Shown in pieces: positions 22,066-34,243 of a stretch of 34,243 bases of DNA. Under the pieces are notes generated by a model. The model saw only the letters and a program-made list of their open reading frames with translations. It did no database searches and was not told where the DNA came from. A program made the position numbers and the translations under genes. Each line of letters starts with the position of its first letter. The stretch's first letter is position 1. The DNA is from Rubrivivax sp. (lineage in GTDB: Bacteria > Pseudomonadota > Gammaproteobacteria > Burkholderiales > Burkholderiaceae_C), in assembly GCA_016790395.1 (NCBI GenBank), contig JAEUPH010000342.1, positions 1-34,243 of the forward strand. The letters run 5' to 3'.

Positions 22066-23654
22066 TCGGCCGGAGCGCTGCTCTCGCCGCCACCCGCGCC
22101 GGCCGGTTTGCGGCGCCGGCGGCGGCGCTTGCGAGGAACAGCACCGTCGGCGCCCGCCTCGGCAGGCGGCGCGCCATCGCGCTCAGGCGAGGGGTCACCC
22201 CCGCTGGTCACCGCGTCGCCCGTTGCCTTCGGCACGCGGCGGGCCCGGCCTTGCGACGAAGCCCGCAGGTCCTGCAGCATGGCCTCCCGGTCTTCGTCGC
22301 TGCCGAGGTGGAAGTCCTCCCACCACTCGGCCAGTTCGGCCGGCACCTCGCCGACATCGGCGCGCAGGCGCAGGAAGTCGTAGCCGGCGCGGAAGCGCAC
22401 CTGGGCGATGAGGGACGCCGCACCGGCCGGCGTGCGACGCTCGAAGCGCGGCTGCATGAGCCAGGTCTCGCGCATGTCGGCGGCCAGCTTGCCGCGCCCG
22501 GAGATGTCGCCGATGCGGGCGTCGAAGACGGCATCCACGGCCTGCTGCAGCGCCGGGAACGGCGATTCGCCGGCGTCCCGGAGCACGCTCCAGCGCTCCT
22601 GCACGTCGTGCCACAGCAGGCAGGCCAGCATGTAGCTGGGGGCGACCGAGCGGCCCTCGGCCACGCGCCGGTCGGTGTCTTCCAGCGCCAGGCGCACGAA
22701 CTGCTCGCGCACGGCGCTGGGCTTGGCGGGCGCCAGCGAGGCATCCAGCACCGGGAAGACAGGCACGCTGCCGCCGATGAGCCCGAAGTGCCGCAGCTTC
22801 TCCACGCTGGCGATGGCGTGGCCGGTCTGCATCAGCTTGACCATCTCGTCGAAGAGGCGGGAGATGGGCACGTTGGCCAGCAGCGGCAAGGTCCGGGCGA
22901 TGGGCTTGAGCGTGGCCGGCTCCAGTTCGTAGCCCAGCTTGGCCGCGAAGCGCACCACGCGGATGATGCGCACCGGGTCCTCGCGGTAGCGCGTCTCGGG
23001 GTCGCCGATCATGCGCAGCCGGCGGGCACGCAGGTCCACCAGGCCGTCGTGGTAGTCGACGACGGTCTGCGTCGTCGGGTCGTAGTACATGGCGTTGATG
23101 GTGAAGTCGCGCCGCGCCGCGTCTTCCACCTGCGGGCCCCAGACGTTGTCGCGCAGCACGCGGCCTTCGGCATCCACCACGTGCTTCTTGTCGGCGATGG
23201 CGCCCTGGGCCGTCTTCTCGTTGCCGGCCACCTGCTCCGCGGCAGCGCTGTCCAGATAGGCGCGGAAGGTGCTCACCTCGATGGTCTCGTGCTCGCGGCC
23301 GCGGCCGAAGACCACGTGCACCAGGCGAAAGCGCCGCCCGATGATGAAGGCGCGGCGGAACAGCGCCTTCACCTGCTCGGGCGTGGCGTCGGTGGCGACG
23401 TCGAAGTCCTTGGGTCGCATGCCGGCCAGCAGGTCGCGCACGGCACCGCCGACGATGTAGGCCTCGTGGCCGGCGTCTTTCAGGGTCTTCACCACGCGCA
23501 CCGCGTTGGCATCCAGCAGCGCAGCGTCGATGCCATGGTCGCTGACCGGGATCTCCTTTCGCTGGCCGAGAGGGATCACCGGCACAGCCGGCGCGGCCGC
23601 CGGTGCGACAGTCGGGCCCTTGCCCAGCAGCCGGTCGATGAATTTCTTGATCAT
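22062..23654 (-). CDS. pcnB: Poly(A) polymerase I
   Basis: 530 residues. It adds 3' poly(A) to RNA and so promotes decay. The class II nucleotidyltransferase head is [11 protein letters not shown] (GG at 69-70) and DFDVATDA, with catalytic D83 and D85. [11 protein letters not shown] and IEVSTFRAY then follow. '[15 protein letters not shown]'-like sequence (here [14 protein letters not shown]) and [17 protein letters not shown] are diagnostic of the PAP/CCA family. The PAP-type carboxyl extension ends in a basic tail containing RKRRRRRRK, probably RNA-binding. CCA-adding activity is less likely given the PAP-specific extensions and the folK neighbour. Its start overlaps the stop of the HAD gene (ATGA, 23651-23654). 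Confidence 0.93.
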   Translation of the reverse strand: MIKKFIDRLLGKGPTVAPAAAPAVPVIPLGQRKEIPVSDHGIDAALLDANAVRVVKTLKDAGHEAYIVGGAVRDLLAGMRPKDFDVATDATPEQVKALFRRAFIIGRRFRLVHVVFGRGREHETIEVSTFRAYLDSAAAEQVAGNEKTAQGAIADKKHVVDAEGRVLRDNVWGPQVEDAARRDFTINAMYYDPTTQTVVDYHDGLVDLRARRLRMIGDPETRYREDPVRIIRVVRFAAKLGYELEPATLKPIARTLPLLANVPISRLFDEMVKLMQTGHAIASVEKLRHFGLIGGSVPVFPVLDASLAPAKPSAVREQFVRLALEDTDRRVAEGRSVAPSYMLACLLWHDVQERWSVLRDAGESPFPALQQAVDAVFDARIGDISGRGKLAADMRETWLMQPRFERRTPAGAASLIAQVRFRAGYDFLRLRADVGEVPAELAEWWEDFHLGSDEDREAMLQDLRASSQGRARRVPKATGDAVTSGGDPSPERDGAPPAEAGADGAVPRKRRRRRRKPAGAGGGESSAPAE

Positions 23655-24319
23655 GTGAAGAGTCTCAGCACGGGCCAGCCGCGCTCCTGGGCGATGTGCT
23701 CGAGTCCGGCCCCCGGGTTGGTGGCCACGGGACGGCTGACGCGCTCGAGCAGCGGCAGGTCGTTGGTGGAATCGCTGTAGAAGTAGCTGCTTTCGAACTC
23801 GGACAGCGCCCGGCCACGTGCGCCGAGCCAGGCGTTGACGCGCTCGACCTTGCCTTCGCGGAACGAAGGCGTGCCGGCGATGCGCCCGGTGATCCGGCCC
23901 TCTGCATCGCGCTCCAGATCCGTGGCGATCAGTTCGCTCACGCCGAAGAGCGCAGCGATGGGCCGCGTGACGAAGTCGTTGGTGGCCGTGACCACGGCCA
24001 CGAGGTCGCCGGCCTCGATGTGCCGCCGCACGAGCGCCAGCGCCGATTCGTGCAGCATCGGACGCACGACGCGATCCACGAAGTGGCGACGCGCCTCGTC
24101 CAGGGCCGCGGCCGGGCGCTGGCGCCAGGGCGAGGTGGCGAAGTCGACATAGGCGTCGATGTCCAGCCGGCCGGCCAGGTAGTCCTCGTAGAAGCCGTCG
24201 TTGCGGCGGCGGAACTCATGCTCATCGGCCCAGCCCAGGCCGATGACGAACTCGCCAAAGGCGTGGTCGGAGTCCTTGGGGATCAGCGTCCCGTCGAGGT
24301 CGAAGAGGGCCAGGTTCAT
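23651..24319 (-). CDS. HAD superfamily hydrolase, subfamily IB (SerB-like)
   Basis: 222 residues. Motif I is FDLDGTL with nucleophile D7 and D9. Motif II is TATN (in VAVVTATNDF), and motif IV is YSDSTNDLPLL, with the acidic metal ligands. The helical cap between residues 18 and 80 contains 'FYEDYLAGRLDIDAYVDFAT', typical of the IB group, which includes phosphoserine and histidinol-phosphate phosphatases. The substrate is not known; a phosphorylated small molecule is likely. It lies between hda and pcnB with ATGA overlaps on both sides (24316-24319 and 23651-23654), an order often seen in Burkholderiales. Confidence 0.87.
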   Translation of the reverse strand: MNLALFDLDGTLIPKDSDHAFGEFVIGLGWADEHEFRRRNDGFYEDYLAGRLDIDAYVDFATSPWRQRPAAALDEARRHFVDRVVRPMLHESALALVRRHIEAGDLVAVVTATNDFVTRPIAALFGVSELIATDLERDAEGRITGRIAGTPSFREGKVERVNAWLGARGRALSEFESSYFYSDSTNDLPLLERVSRPVATNPGAGLEHIAQERGWPVLRLFT

Positions 24320-24996
24320 GTCGGCGTGGTTTCGGCGCCCTCGGCCAGCATCTGGCGCATCAGGGGCAAGGTGATCTTGCGGCCGCGTTCGATGGAGAAC
24401 GCGTCGAGCCGCTCGATCAGCCGCATCAGCGAGGCCAGGTCACGAGGGAAATGCAGCAGCAGGTGGTCCAGCACTTCGTCTGGCAGCACGGCGCCCCGGC
24501 CGTCGCCGGCGCGGCGCAGCGCCGCGCGCGTCTCGGCGTCGGTCAGCGGCTGCAGGGCAAACACGTGCCCCCAGGCCAGGCGCGTGCGCAGGTCGTCGCG
24601 CAGCGGCAGGTCCACCGGCGGCAGGCGTCCGGCCGCGGCCACCGGCACGGCATGCGTCGTCGCGTCGACGAACAAGGTGAAGGCGGCATGCTGGAGATCG
24701 CGGTCCAAGGCCTCGCAGCGGTCGATGACGAGCAGCGACCAGCCCGGGTCCAGCGTCCAGGGCAGGCGATCGCCGGCGTCGAACCAACCGACGCGCTGGC
24801 CTTGGGCCTGCCGCCGGCCGGCCAGGGCGCGCAGCAGGTGCGTCTTGCCGCTGCCGCCCGGCCCCCAGAGGTAGACCGGCGCAGCGGGCGGTGTCAGGGC
24901 CAGCAGGTGTTCGGCTGCCGCCGCGTTCGCGCCGGGCACGAAGTTCTCGAACGTGGGTTCGGGCAGCGTGAAGATGGGCAGCGGGATCTGCTTCAT
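24316..24996 (-). CDS. hda: DnaA regulatory inactivator Hda
   Basis: 226 residues. Hda binds the DNA-loaded sliding clamp and stimulates hydrolysis of DnaA-bound ATP, limiting re-initiation. The amino-terminal clamp-binding peptide is QIPLPIF (residues 3-9), matching the QL-x-LP-[LF] pattern. The AAA+ domain has Walker A GPGGSGKT (45-52) and Walker B LLVIDRCEAL (D92). The sensor/arginine-finger region is LRDDLRTRLAWGHVFAL. There is no DnaA-type DNA-binding domain, which separates it from DnaA. The ATG overlaps the stop of the upstream SirB1-family gene, and the stop overlaps the HAD gene start. Confidence 0.9.
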   Translation of the reverse strand: MKQIPLPIFTLPEPTFENFVPGANAAAAEHLLALTPPAAPVYLWGPGGSGKTHLLRALAGRRQAQGQRVGWFDAGDRLPWTLDPGWSLLVIDRCEALDRDLQHAAFTLFVDATTHAVPVAAAGRLPPVDLPLRDDLRTRLAWGHVFALQPLTDAETRAALRRAGDGRGAVLPDEVLDHLLLHFPRDLASLMRLIERLDAFSIERGRKITLPLMRQMLAEGAETTPT

Positions 24997-25850
24997 CGGC
25001 CTTCGCGTCGCCAGGACGCCAGCTCACGGCGCAGGGCCGGGGCGTCGCTGGCGTTGGGCCGGTGATCCAGATAGGTCGCCAGTTCGTCGGCCGCCTGGCC
25101 GCGACGGCCCAGCTGCGCCAGCGCCAGCGCGTGGTCGCGGCGCTCGTCCCACTCCTTGGGCAGCAGCACCACCAGTCGCTGCAGCACGGCGGCCAGCCGA
25201 GGCCAGTCGCGCACCGAGCGGTGGATCTCCTTCAGGTTGCGCAGCAGCCGGGCGACGATGTCGCGCGGCGCGGCGGCCTGAAGGAACAACCCCAGCGGCA
25301 CCTCGTCGTCACCGCCCAGGCCGTGCTCGCGGCGGTAGGGCAGCAGGCGCTCCTCGAGGTGCTCGCGCGACAGCGATTGCCCACTGAAGGGGTCGACCAC
25401 GACCTCGCCCCTGGGCAGGTGGACCTTCACCAGGAAGTGCCCGGGAAAGGAGATGCCACGGGCCTCCAGCCCGATCTGGTTGGCGATTTCCACGTACAGC
25501 AGCGCCAGCGTGATGGGAATGCCGCGTCGCGTGCGCAGCACTTCGGGCAGGAGGCTGTTGCGGCGGTCGTGGTAGTCGTTGACGTTGCCGGCAAAGCCCA
25601 GTTCCTGGAAGAAGTAATGGTTCAACTGCCGGAGCCGCTGCAGCGGCGCGGCATCGGCCGGCAGCCGCAGGCGCAGGCGCTGCGCCAGTTCGTCCACCTG
25701 GGCCAGGACCCCCTGGACATCGAGGCCGGGCATTTCATCCTGCGCCACCGCCACCGCCGCCTCCAGCGTGGGGAAGCTGGCGTCGTCGGCCACCAGCGCG
25801 GCGAAGTAGTCCAGAGCCGTCGGGGCGTCGAATTGCAGGGGGCCAACCAT
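24993..25850 (-). CDS. SirB1 family protein (transglutaminase-like with TPR-like tail)
   Basis: 285 residues. The central region, '[20 protein letters not shown]' followed by [17 protein letters not shown] and [12 protein letters not shown], is the SirB1/transglutaminase-like fold. GISFPGHF contains the conserved histidine, but the usual catalytic cysteine is not obvious, so it may not be a protease. The carboxyl-terminal 80 residues look like tetratricopeptide helices ([19 protein letters not shown]). Relatives are encoded near hemK/prfA or hda; the function is unproven. The ATG at 25850 is 17 bases after the murJ stop. The stop is overlapped by the hda ATG (ATGA). Confidence 0.82.
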   Translation of the reverse strand: MVGPLQFDAPTALDYFAALVADDASFPTLEAAVAVAQDEMPGLDVQGVLAQVDELAQRLRLRLPADAAPLQRLRQLNHYFFQELGFAGNVNDYHDRRNSLLPEVLRTRRGIPITLALLYVEIANQIGLEARGISFPGHFLVKVHLPRGEVVVDPFSGQSLSREHLEERLLPYRREHGLGGDDEVPLGLFLQAAAPRDIVARLLRNLKEIHRSVRDWPRLAAVLQRLVVLLPKEWDERRDHALALAQLGRRGQAADELATYLDHRPNASDAPALRRELASWRREGR

Positions 25851-25867
25851 CGGGCGGGAAGTGTAGG

Positions 25868-27424
25868 TCACCCGCGACGCGCGAACTGCGCGGGCCGCAG
25901 GCCGCAGGCGGCGAGCACGCCGAAGTAGAGCAAGGCCACGCCGCCCAGCACACCGGCCACCGCCGCCGCCCGCAGGCCCCAGCGCGCCTGCAGGCCGATC
26001 CAGTCGATGCCTTGTGCGGCCCAGGCGAGTGCTGCCCCCAGCACCAGGTTGGCCAGGGCGACGCGCAACGCAAAGCCGGTCCAGCCTGGCAGAGGGCGGT
26101 AGAGGCCACGGTGCAACAGGCCGGCCAGCAGCAGACCGGCGTTGACGAGCGCCCCGAGGCCGATCGACAGGGCCAGGCCCGCATGGCCGAGCCAGGGCAC
26201 CAACGCCAGGTTCATGAGCTGCGTGGCCACCAGCACGCCGACACCCACCTTCACCGGCGTTCGCACGTCCTGCCGCGCGAAGAAGGCCGGCGCCAGGATC
26301 TTCAGCGCGATGATGCCCAACAGCCCCACGCCGTAACCCCGCAGGGCCAGCACCGTCATCTGCACGTCGTGGGCGCTGAACTGACCGATGTGGAAGAGCA
26401 CCGCCACCAGACCGATGGGGAACAGCAGCAGCGCCAGTGCGCAAGGCAAGGCCAGCAGGAGCACCAGTCGCAGACCCCAGTCCAGCATGGCCGAGTAGGC
26501 GGCATCGTCCTGCCGCGCGCGGGCCGCGGACAACTGCGGCAGCAGCACCACGCCCAGCGCCACGCCCAGCAGCGCGGTGGGGAACTCCATCAGGCGGTCG
26601 GCGTAGGTCAGCCAGGACACCGCGCCGACCCCCACGTGCGAGGCAATCTGCGTGTTGATGACGAGCGAGATCTGCGCCACCGAAACACCCAGCAGCGCCG
26701 GCGCCATCTGCTGCAGCACGCGCTTGACGCCCGGATGGCGCCAGGCCGCCGCGATGGCCCCCGGCGTGAGCCCCAGCCGGGGCGTGCAGCCGATGGCGGC
26801 CAGGGCCGGCAACTGCACCAGCGCCTGCAGCAGGCCGCCCAGCATCACGCCGCCCGCCAATGCGTAGACCGGCTCCACGCCGGCCCGCTGCAGCGCCGGC
26901 GCCCCGAGCCAGGCGGCACCGATCACGCACAGGTTCAGCACCACCGGCGTGACCGCCGGCACGGCGAAGCGCTTCCAGGTGTTGAGCACGCCCGCGGCCA
27001 GCGCCACGAGCGACATGAAGCCGATGTACGGGAACATCCAGCGCGTCATCACGACGGCAGTGTCGAAGCGTTCCAGGCCCGCGCCCATCGCCCACACCAG
27101 AGCCGGCGCGCCCGCCACGCCGGCGATGCAGGTGACGAGCAGCGCCCAGGTGAGCACCGTGGCCACGGCGTCGATCAGCGTCCGCGTGGCGTCGTCGCCC
27201 TGCTGTTCGCGCGTGGCCGCCAGCAGCGGCACGAAGGCCTGGGAGAACGCGCCCTCGGCGAACAGGCGCCGGAACAGGTTGGGGATGCGGAAGGCAACAT
27301 TGAAGGCGTCGGTGACGCCGCTGGCGCCGAAACTGGCGGCGACCAGTTGTTCGCGCACGAGGCCGGTGATGCGCGACAGCAGGGTCAGGAGGGAGACCGT
27401 GGAAGCGGTCTTGAGCAGGTTCAC
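25868..27424 (-). CDS. murJ: Lipid II flippase MurJ
   Basis: 518 residues with about 14 membrane helices. It flips the peptidoglycan precursor lipid II across the inner membrane. The amino terminus '[20 protein letters not shown]' followed by [38 protein letters not shown] is highly diagnostic of MurJ/Mvi[15 protein letters not shown] and '[20 protein letters not shown]' are further landmarks. The start codon is GTG (27424-27422); no ATG or clear Shine-Dalgarno sequence is seen. It leads a seven-gene run on the minus strand and is divergent from rpsT, with a 75-base gap, an arrangement widespread in Proteobacteria. Confidence 0.96.
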   Translation of the reverse strand: MNLLKTASTVSLLTLLSRITGLVREQLVAASFGASGVTDAFNVAFRIPNLFRRLFAEGAFSQAFVPLLAATREQQGDDATRTLIDAVATVLTWALLVTCIAGVAGAPALVWAMGAGLERFDTAVVMTRWMFPYIGFMSLVALAAGVLNTWKRFAVPAVTPVVLNLCVIGAAWLGAPALQRAGVEPVYALAGGVMLGGLLQALVQLPALAAIGCTPRLGLTPGAIAAAWRHPGVKRVLQQMAPALLGVSVAQISLVINTQIASHVGVGAVSWLTYADRLMEFPTALLGVALGVVLLPQLSAARARQDDAAYSAMLDWGLRLVLLLALPCALALLLFPIGLVAVLFHIGQFSAHDVQMTVLALRGYGVGLLGIIALKILAPAFFARQDVRTPVKVGVGVLVATQLMNLALVPWLGHAGLALSIGLGALVNAGLLLAGLLHRGLYRPLPGWTGFALRVALANLVLGAALAWAAQGIDWIGLQARWGLRAAAVAGVLGGVALLYFGVLAACGLRPAQFARRG

Positions 27425-27455
27425 GGGGGTGGGTGGACGGCGGGAGATGACGGGA

Positions 27456-27464
27456 TGCTATACT
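27456..27464 (+). promoter_or_regulatory. Extended -10 promoter of rpsT
   Basis: TGC-TATACT (TGn at 27456-27458, TATACT at 27459-27464) is an extended -10 element 36 bases before the rpsT ATG. TGGACG at 27434-27439 could serve as a weak -35, with a long 19-base spacer. Confidence 0.6.
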
Positions 27465-27499
27465 CGACGGTCTTTGCACCCACTGCATACCCATCCAGC

Positions 27500-27802
27500 A
27501 TGGCCACTTCGTCCAAAGCCAAGAAGAAGACTGTTCGCATCGCCTCCGGCCGCAAGCGCGCGCGCCAGGACGTCGTGCTGAACGCCGCCAACACCTCGCT
27601 GCGCTCGCGCTTCCGCACGGTCGTGAAGAACGTGCAGAAGGCCGTTGCCGGTGGCGACAAGGCCAAGGCCGCGGATACCTTCAAGTCTGCCCAGAGCGTG
27701 ATCGACTCGGTCGCCGACAAGGGCATCTTCCACAAGAACAAGGCGGCGCGCCTGAAGAGCCGCCTGGCCGCCAAGGTCAAGGCGCTGGCGCTCGGGGCCT
27801 GA
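27500..27802 (+). CDS. rpsT: 30S ribosomal protein S20
   Basis: 100 residues, slightly longer than the 87 of E. coli but normal for Burkholderiales. S20 binds 16S rRNA helices 9 and 44 early in assembly. '[20 protein letters not shown]', then [19 protein letters not shown] and [14 protein letters not shown] near the end, are diagnostic. The ATG at 27500 is the only one fitting the family start; no good Shine-Dalgarno sequence precedes it. An extended -10 promoter lies 36 bases upstream and a strong intrinsic terminator follows, so it is a single-gene transcript. Confidence 0.97.
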   Translation: MATSSKAKKKTVRIASGRKRARQDVVLNAANTSLRSRFRTVVKNVQKAVAGGDKAKAADTFKSAQSVIDSVADKGIFHKNKAARLKSRLAAKVKALALGA

Positions 27803-27829
27803 GCCCCGCCAGCTTCCAGGGTGCACGAC

Positions 27830-27859
27830 AAAGGCCTGCGCAAGCAGGCCTTTTTCTTT
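27830..27859 (+). terminator. Intrinsic terminator of rpsT
   Basis: Ten-base arms AAAGGCCTGC (27830-27839) and GCAGGCCTTT (27844-27853) with a GCAA tetraloop, followed by TTTCTTT. It is the only textbook Rho-independent terminator I found in the window. Confidence 0.92.
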
Positions 27860-27901
27860 GGCGGGCCCGACCGCCGACCCGCTGCGCGCACCCGGAGATG
27901 C

Positions 27902-27915
27902 TTGACGTAAAGCAA
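27902..27915 (+). promoter_or_regulatory. Degenerate FNR/ANR-like site upstream of the CheB-CheR kinase
   Basis: TTGAC-GTAA-AGCAA matches 8 of 10 bases of TTGAT-N4-ATCAA. CAGACT at 27938-27943 would put the site at about -41.5, but that hexamer is a poor -10. A perfect -35 hexamer TTGACA (27918-27923) also lies here with no good partner. The remainder of 27860-27991 shows only a GGAAGAG ribosome-binding site (27981-27987). Confidence 0.25.
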
Positions 27916-27991
27916 CGTTGACATCGGGGCGTCGTTCCAGACTTGCGCCCGTTTCGTCCCTCAAGTGTCCTGGGACTTGCGGAAGAGCCCC

Positions 27992-32803
<4,812 letters not shown>

Positions 32804-32819
32804 GGGCCGCCGGAGCTCC

Positions 32820-33128
32820 TCAGGGCGCTTCGGTGATCTCTTCGATGCGCAGCTGGTTGTCGCGCGCGAAGTTCATGACGAAGTCCCAGGCCATGGGCTC
32901 GATGCCGCGCAGCGCCTCGTTGACGATCACGCACTTGACGTTGCCCGACACCGTGGGGAAGCAGTAGGGCGAATAGCCGATGTAGGCCGCCTTGCCACCC
33001 GCACCACCCCCCGGGCGGAACGAGGCCATGGCGCCCGCCAGGCGCTCGGCCCAGTCGCTGGGCCGGAACGTGCGCCCTTCGAGCGTGACGCCCTGGATGG
33101 AGAACTTGCGCGGCGTTTGGGAGGTCAT
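32820..33128 (-). CDS. DUF3579 domain protein
   Basis: 102 residues from the ATG at 33128. RKFSIQGVTLEGRTFRPSDW, then AERLAGAMASFRPG, YIGYSPYCFP and 'GIEPMAWDFVMNFARDNQLR' match the DUF3579 family, largely confined to Betaproteobacteria, with no known function. It is soluble, with no signal peptide. An in-frame ATG at 33200 has a better ribosome-binding site (AAGAGG, 33210-33205) and would add 24 Pro/Ala-rich residues, so the true start is open. It is divergent from argD, and DUF3579 genes are often found beside arginine biosynthesis genes in this order. It converges on the CheB-CheR kinase gene with 16 bases between stops. Confidence 0.82.
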   Translation of the reverse strand: MTSQTPRKFSIQGVTLEGRTFRPSDWAERLAGAMASFRPGGGAGGKAAYIGYSPYCFPTVSGNVKCVIVNEALRGIEPMAWDFVMNFARDNQLRIEEITEAP

Positions 33129-33351
33129 CGGCGGCGGCGCGGACGCGGGCCCGGCCGGGTGGGTGGCAGCGGGCCTGTGCACACTGCGAACAGGCTGCAT
33201 TGTGCCTCTTGTCTGTTGCGTTGCAGCATGCATGTTCTGCGCCCGAGCAAAGTGCTTGGCAGTCACCTCGGCGTCAGAAGGCCGGCCTTTAGAATGAAAC
33301 TGCGCCGGTGCGTGACGGAGAAGTCGCCACCGGCGATTTCGTCACTGTCCC

Positions 33352-33360
33352 AAGGAAGGA
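33352..33360 (+). promoter_or_regulatory. Strong ribosome-binding site of argD
   Basis: AAGGAAGGA, five bases upstream of the ATG at 33366. Further upstream, TAGAAT at 33290-33295 may be a -10 element, but no -35 is clear. The 237-base DUF3579-argD gap otherwise shows an ATGCAT palindrome (33228-33233) and nothing else recognisable. Confidence 0.7.
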
Positions 33361-33365
33361 CCCCG

Positions 33366-34243
33366 ATGAACGCTCCCGACCCTGCCGTTGCCACCCAGGC
33401 TTCGCGGCCCATGCCGCACGTGATGAACACCTACGGCCGCCTGCCGTTCGCGCTGTCGCATGGCCGAGGCTGCTGGGTCTGGGACACGCAGGGCCGACGC
33501 TACCTGGACGCGCTGTCAGGCATCGCCGTCAACACGCTGGGCCACGGTCACCCCAAGCTGGTGCCCGCCGTGCAGGACCAGGTGGCGAAGATGATGCACT
33601 CCAGCAACTACTACGAGGTGCCGCTGCAGGAACAGCTGGCCGCCAAGCTGTGCGAGCTGTCGGGCCTGTCGGCCGCCTTCTTCTGCAACTCGGGCCTGGA
33701 GGCGAACGAGGGCGCGATCAAGATCGCGCGCAAGTTCGGTCACGACAAGGGCATCGACAAGCCCGAGATCATCGTCTACGAGAAGGCCTTCCACGGCCGC
33801 TCCATCGCCACGCTGTCGGCCACCGGCAACGTGAAGGTGCAGGCCGGCTTCGGGCCGCTGGTGGAAGGCTTCGTGCGCGTACCGCTGAACGACCTGGCCG
33901 CCGTGCGCCGCGTCGCCGAGACCAACCCGAACGTCGTGGCCGTGTTCCTGGAAGTCATCCAGGGCGAAGGCGGCATCAACCAGACGCGCGCCGAGTACCT
34001 GCAGGGCGTGCGCCAGCTGTGCGACGAGCGCGGCTGGCTGCTGATGCTGGACGAAGTGCAGTGCGGCATGGGCCGCACCGGCAAGTGGTTCGCGCACCAG
34101 TGGGCCGGCATCCAGCCCGACGTGATGCCGATGGCCAAGGGCCTGTCCTCCGGCGTGCCCGTGGGCGCCATCGTGGTGGGCGAGAGGGCGAAGAACGTGC
34201 TCGGCCCCGGCAACCACGGCACCACCTTCGGCGGCAACCCGCT
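33366..34243 (+). CDS. argD: Acetylornithine aminotransferase, 5' portion
   Basis: The first 292 codons are present; the gene runs off the right edge. It is a class III PLP-dependent aminotransferase that converts N-acetylglutamate semialdehyde to N-acetylornithine in arginine synthesis, and it can also serve lysine synthesis. 'MNTYGRLPFALSHGRGCWVW' then DTQGRRYLDALSGIAVNTLGH form the amino-terminal signature. FFCNSGLEANEGAIKIARK is the cofactor phosphate region, AFHGRS and EVIQGEGGI follow, and LLMLDEVQCGMGRTG has the pyridine-binding Asp. The PLP lysine is in MAKGLSSGVPVGA. The start is fixed by a strong ribosome-binding site. Ornithine or other omega-aminotransferases look similar, but the DUF3579 context favours ArgD. 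Confidence 0.92.
   Translation, partial: MNAPDPAVATQASRPMPHVMNTYGRLPFALSHGRGCWVWDTQGRRYLDALSGIAVNTLGHGHPKLVPAVQDQVAKMMHSSNYYEVPLQEQLAAKLCELSGLSAAFFCNSGLEANEGAIKIARKFGHDKGIDKPEIIVYEKAFHGRSIATLSATGNVKVQAGFGPLVEGFVRVPLNDLAAVRRVAETNPNVVAVFLEVIQGEGGINQTRAEYLQGVRQLCDERGWLLMLDEVQCGMGRTGKWFAHQWAGIQPDVMPMAKGLSSGVPVGAIVVGERAKNVLGPGNHGTTFGGNP

Noticed and set aside
24993..27494. Possible fusion of the SirB1-family gene with an upstream 550-codon extension
   Set aside because: The extension is murJ read in another frame; the true murJ frame has all MurJ landmarks and ends 17 bases before the SirB1-family ATG.
26012..27802. Extended rpsT reading frame starting far upstream
   Set aside because: The extra residues are antisense to murJ, and S20 begins naturally at 27500 after a promoter at 27456.
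27918..27923. Perfect TTGACA as a standard -35 promoter for the kinase gene
   Set aside because: No acceptable -10 hexamer lies 15-19 bases downstream; kept only as context for the FNR-like motif.

Overview
The window is a 34.2 kb, very GC-rich chromosomal segment with almost no intergenic space. Gene content and order point to a betaproteobacterium of the order Burkholderiales, probably the Rubrivivax/Leptothrix/Ideonella/Roseateles side. Examples are dxs-ispA-xseB next to a Rieske oxygenase, rpsP-rimM-trmD-rplS followed by a CoA pyrophosphatase and a CobD/CbiB-like protein, orn opposite an M48 protease-pterin dehydratase-rsgA run, a DUF3579 gene beside argD, and DUF47-pit. The assignment is inferred from gene order, not from a search. 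I see no rRNA, tRNA, insertion sequence, prophage or CRISPR array. The segment looks like core chromosome.

Layout. 1-1244 (minus): isoprenoid precursor genes xseB-ispA-dxs; dxs is cut by the left edge. 1492-4908 (plus): Rieske oxygenase, DMT exporter, sulfurtransferase, universal stress protein. 4918-6653 (minus): ZIP metal transporter and a Tat-exported dienelactone hydrolase. 6712-10815: the polyphosphate module, with ppx (plus) converging on ppk1-sixA (minus). 10823-12495 (minus): oligoribonuclease and an aspartoacylase-type deacylase. 12555-15056 (plus): M48 protease, pterin dehydratase, RsgA. 15058-18850 (minus): ribosomal protein/tRNA modification operon plus NudL, and a CobD/CbiB-like gene. 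19048-21145: TM2 protein (plus) converging on DUF47-pit (minus). 21218-27424 (minus): a seven-gene run from murJ to a DUF486 gene, with five successive ATGA overlaps. 27500-32803 (plus): rpsT and a 1603-residue CheB-CheR-PAS-histidine kinase-receiver fusion. 32820-34243: DUF3579 gene (minus) and divergent argD (plus), cut by the right edge.

The most coherent biology is phosphate handling. PPK1, SixA and PPX (make polyphosphate, remove phosphohistidine, degrade polyphosphate) sit about 9 kb from the low-affinity phosphate transporter Pit and its DUF47 partner. I see Pho-box-like direct repeats in both control regions. At ppk1 the box is in activating geometry just upstream of a -10-like hexamer. 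At DUF47-pit it is reversed and lies downstream of a -10-like hexamer, as expected for repression. Together they suggest a PhoB switch: when phosphate is scarce, polyphosphate kinase up and Pit down.

Other points of interest are an FNR/ANR-type palindrome before the universal stress gene, several genes whose -10-like hexamer sits 6-9 bases from the start codon (possible leaderless mRNAs), a hairpin abutting the ZIP start codon, and an unusually regular asparagine-leucine heptad coiled coil inside the CheB-CheR kinase. No wholly unknown system is evident. The regulatory wiring is the least described part.
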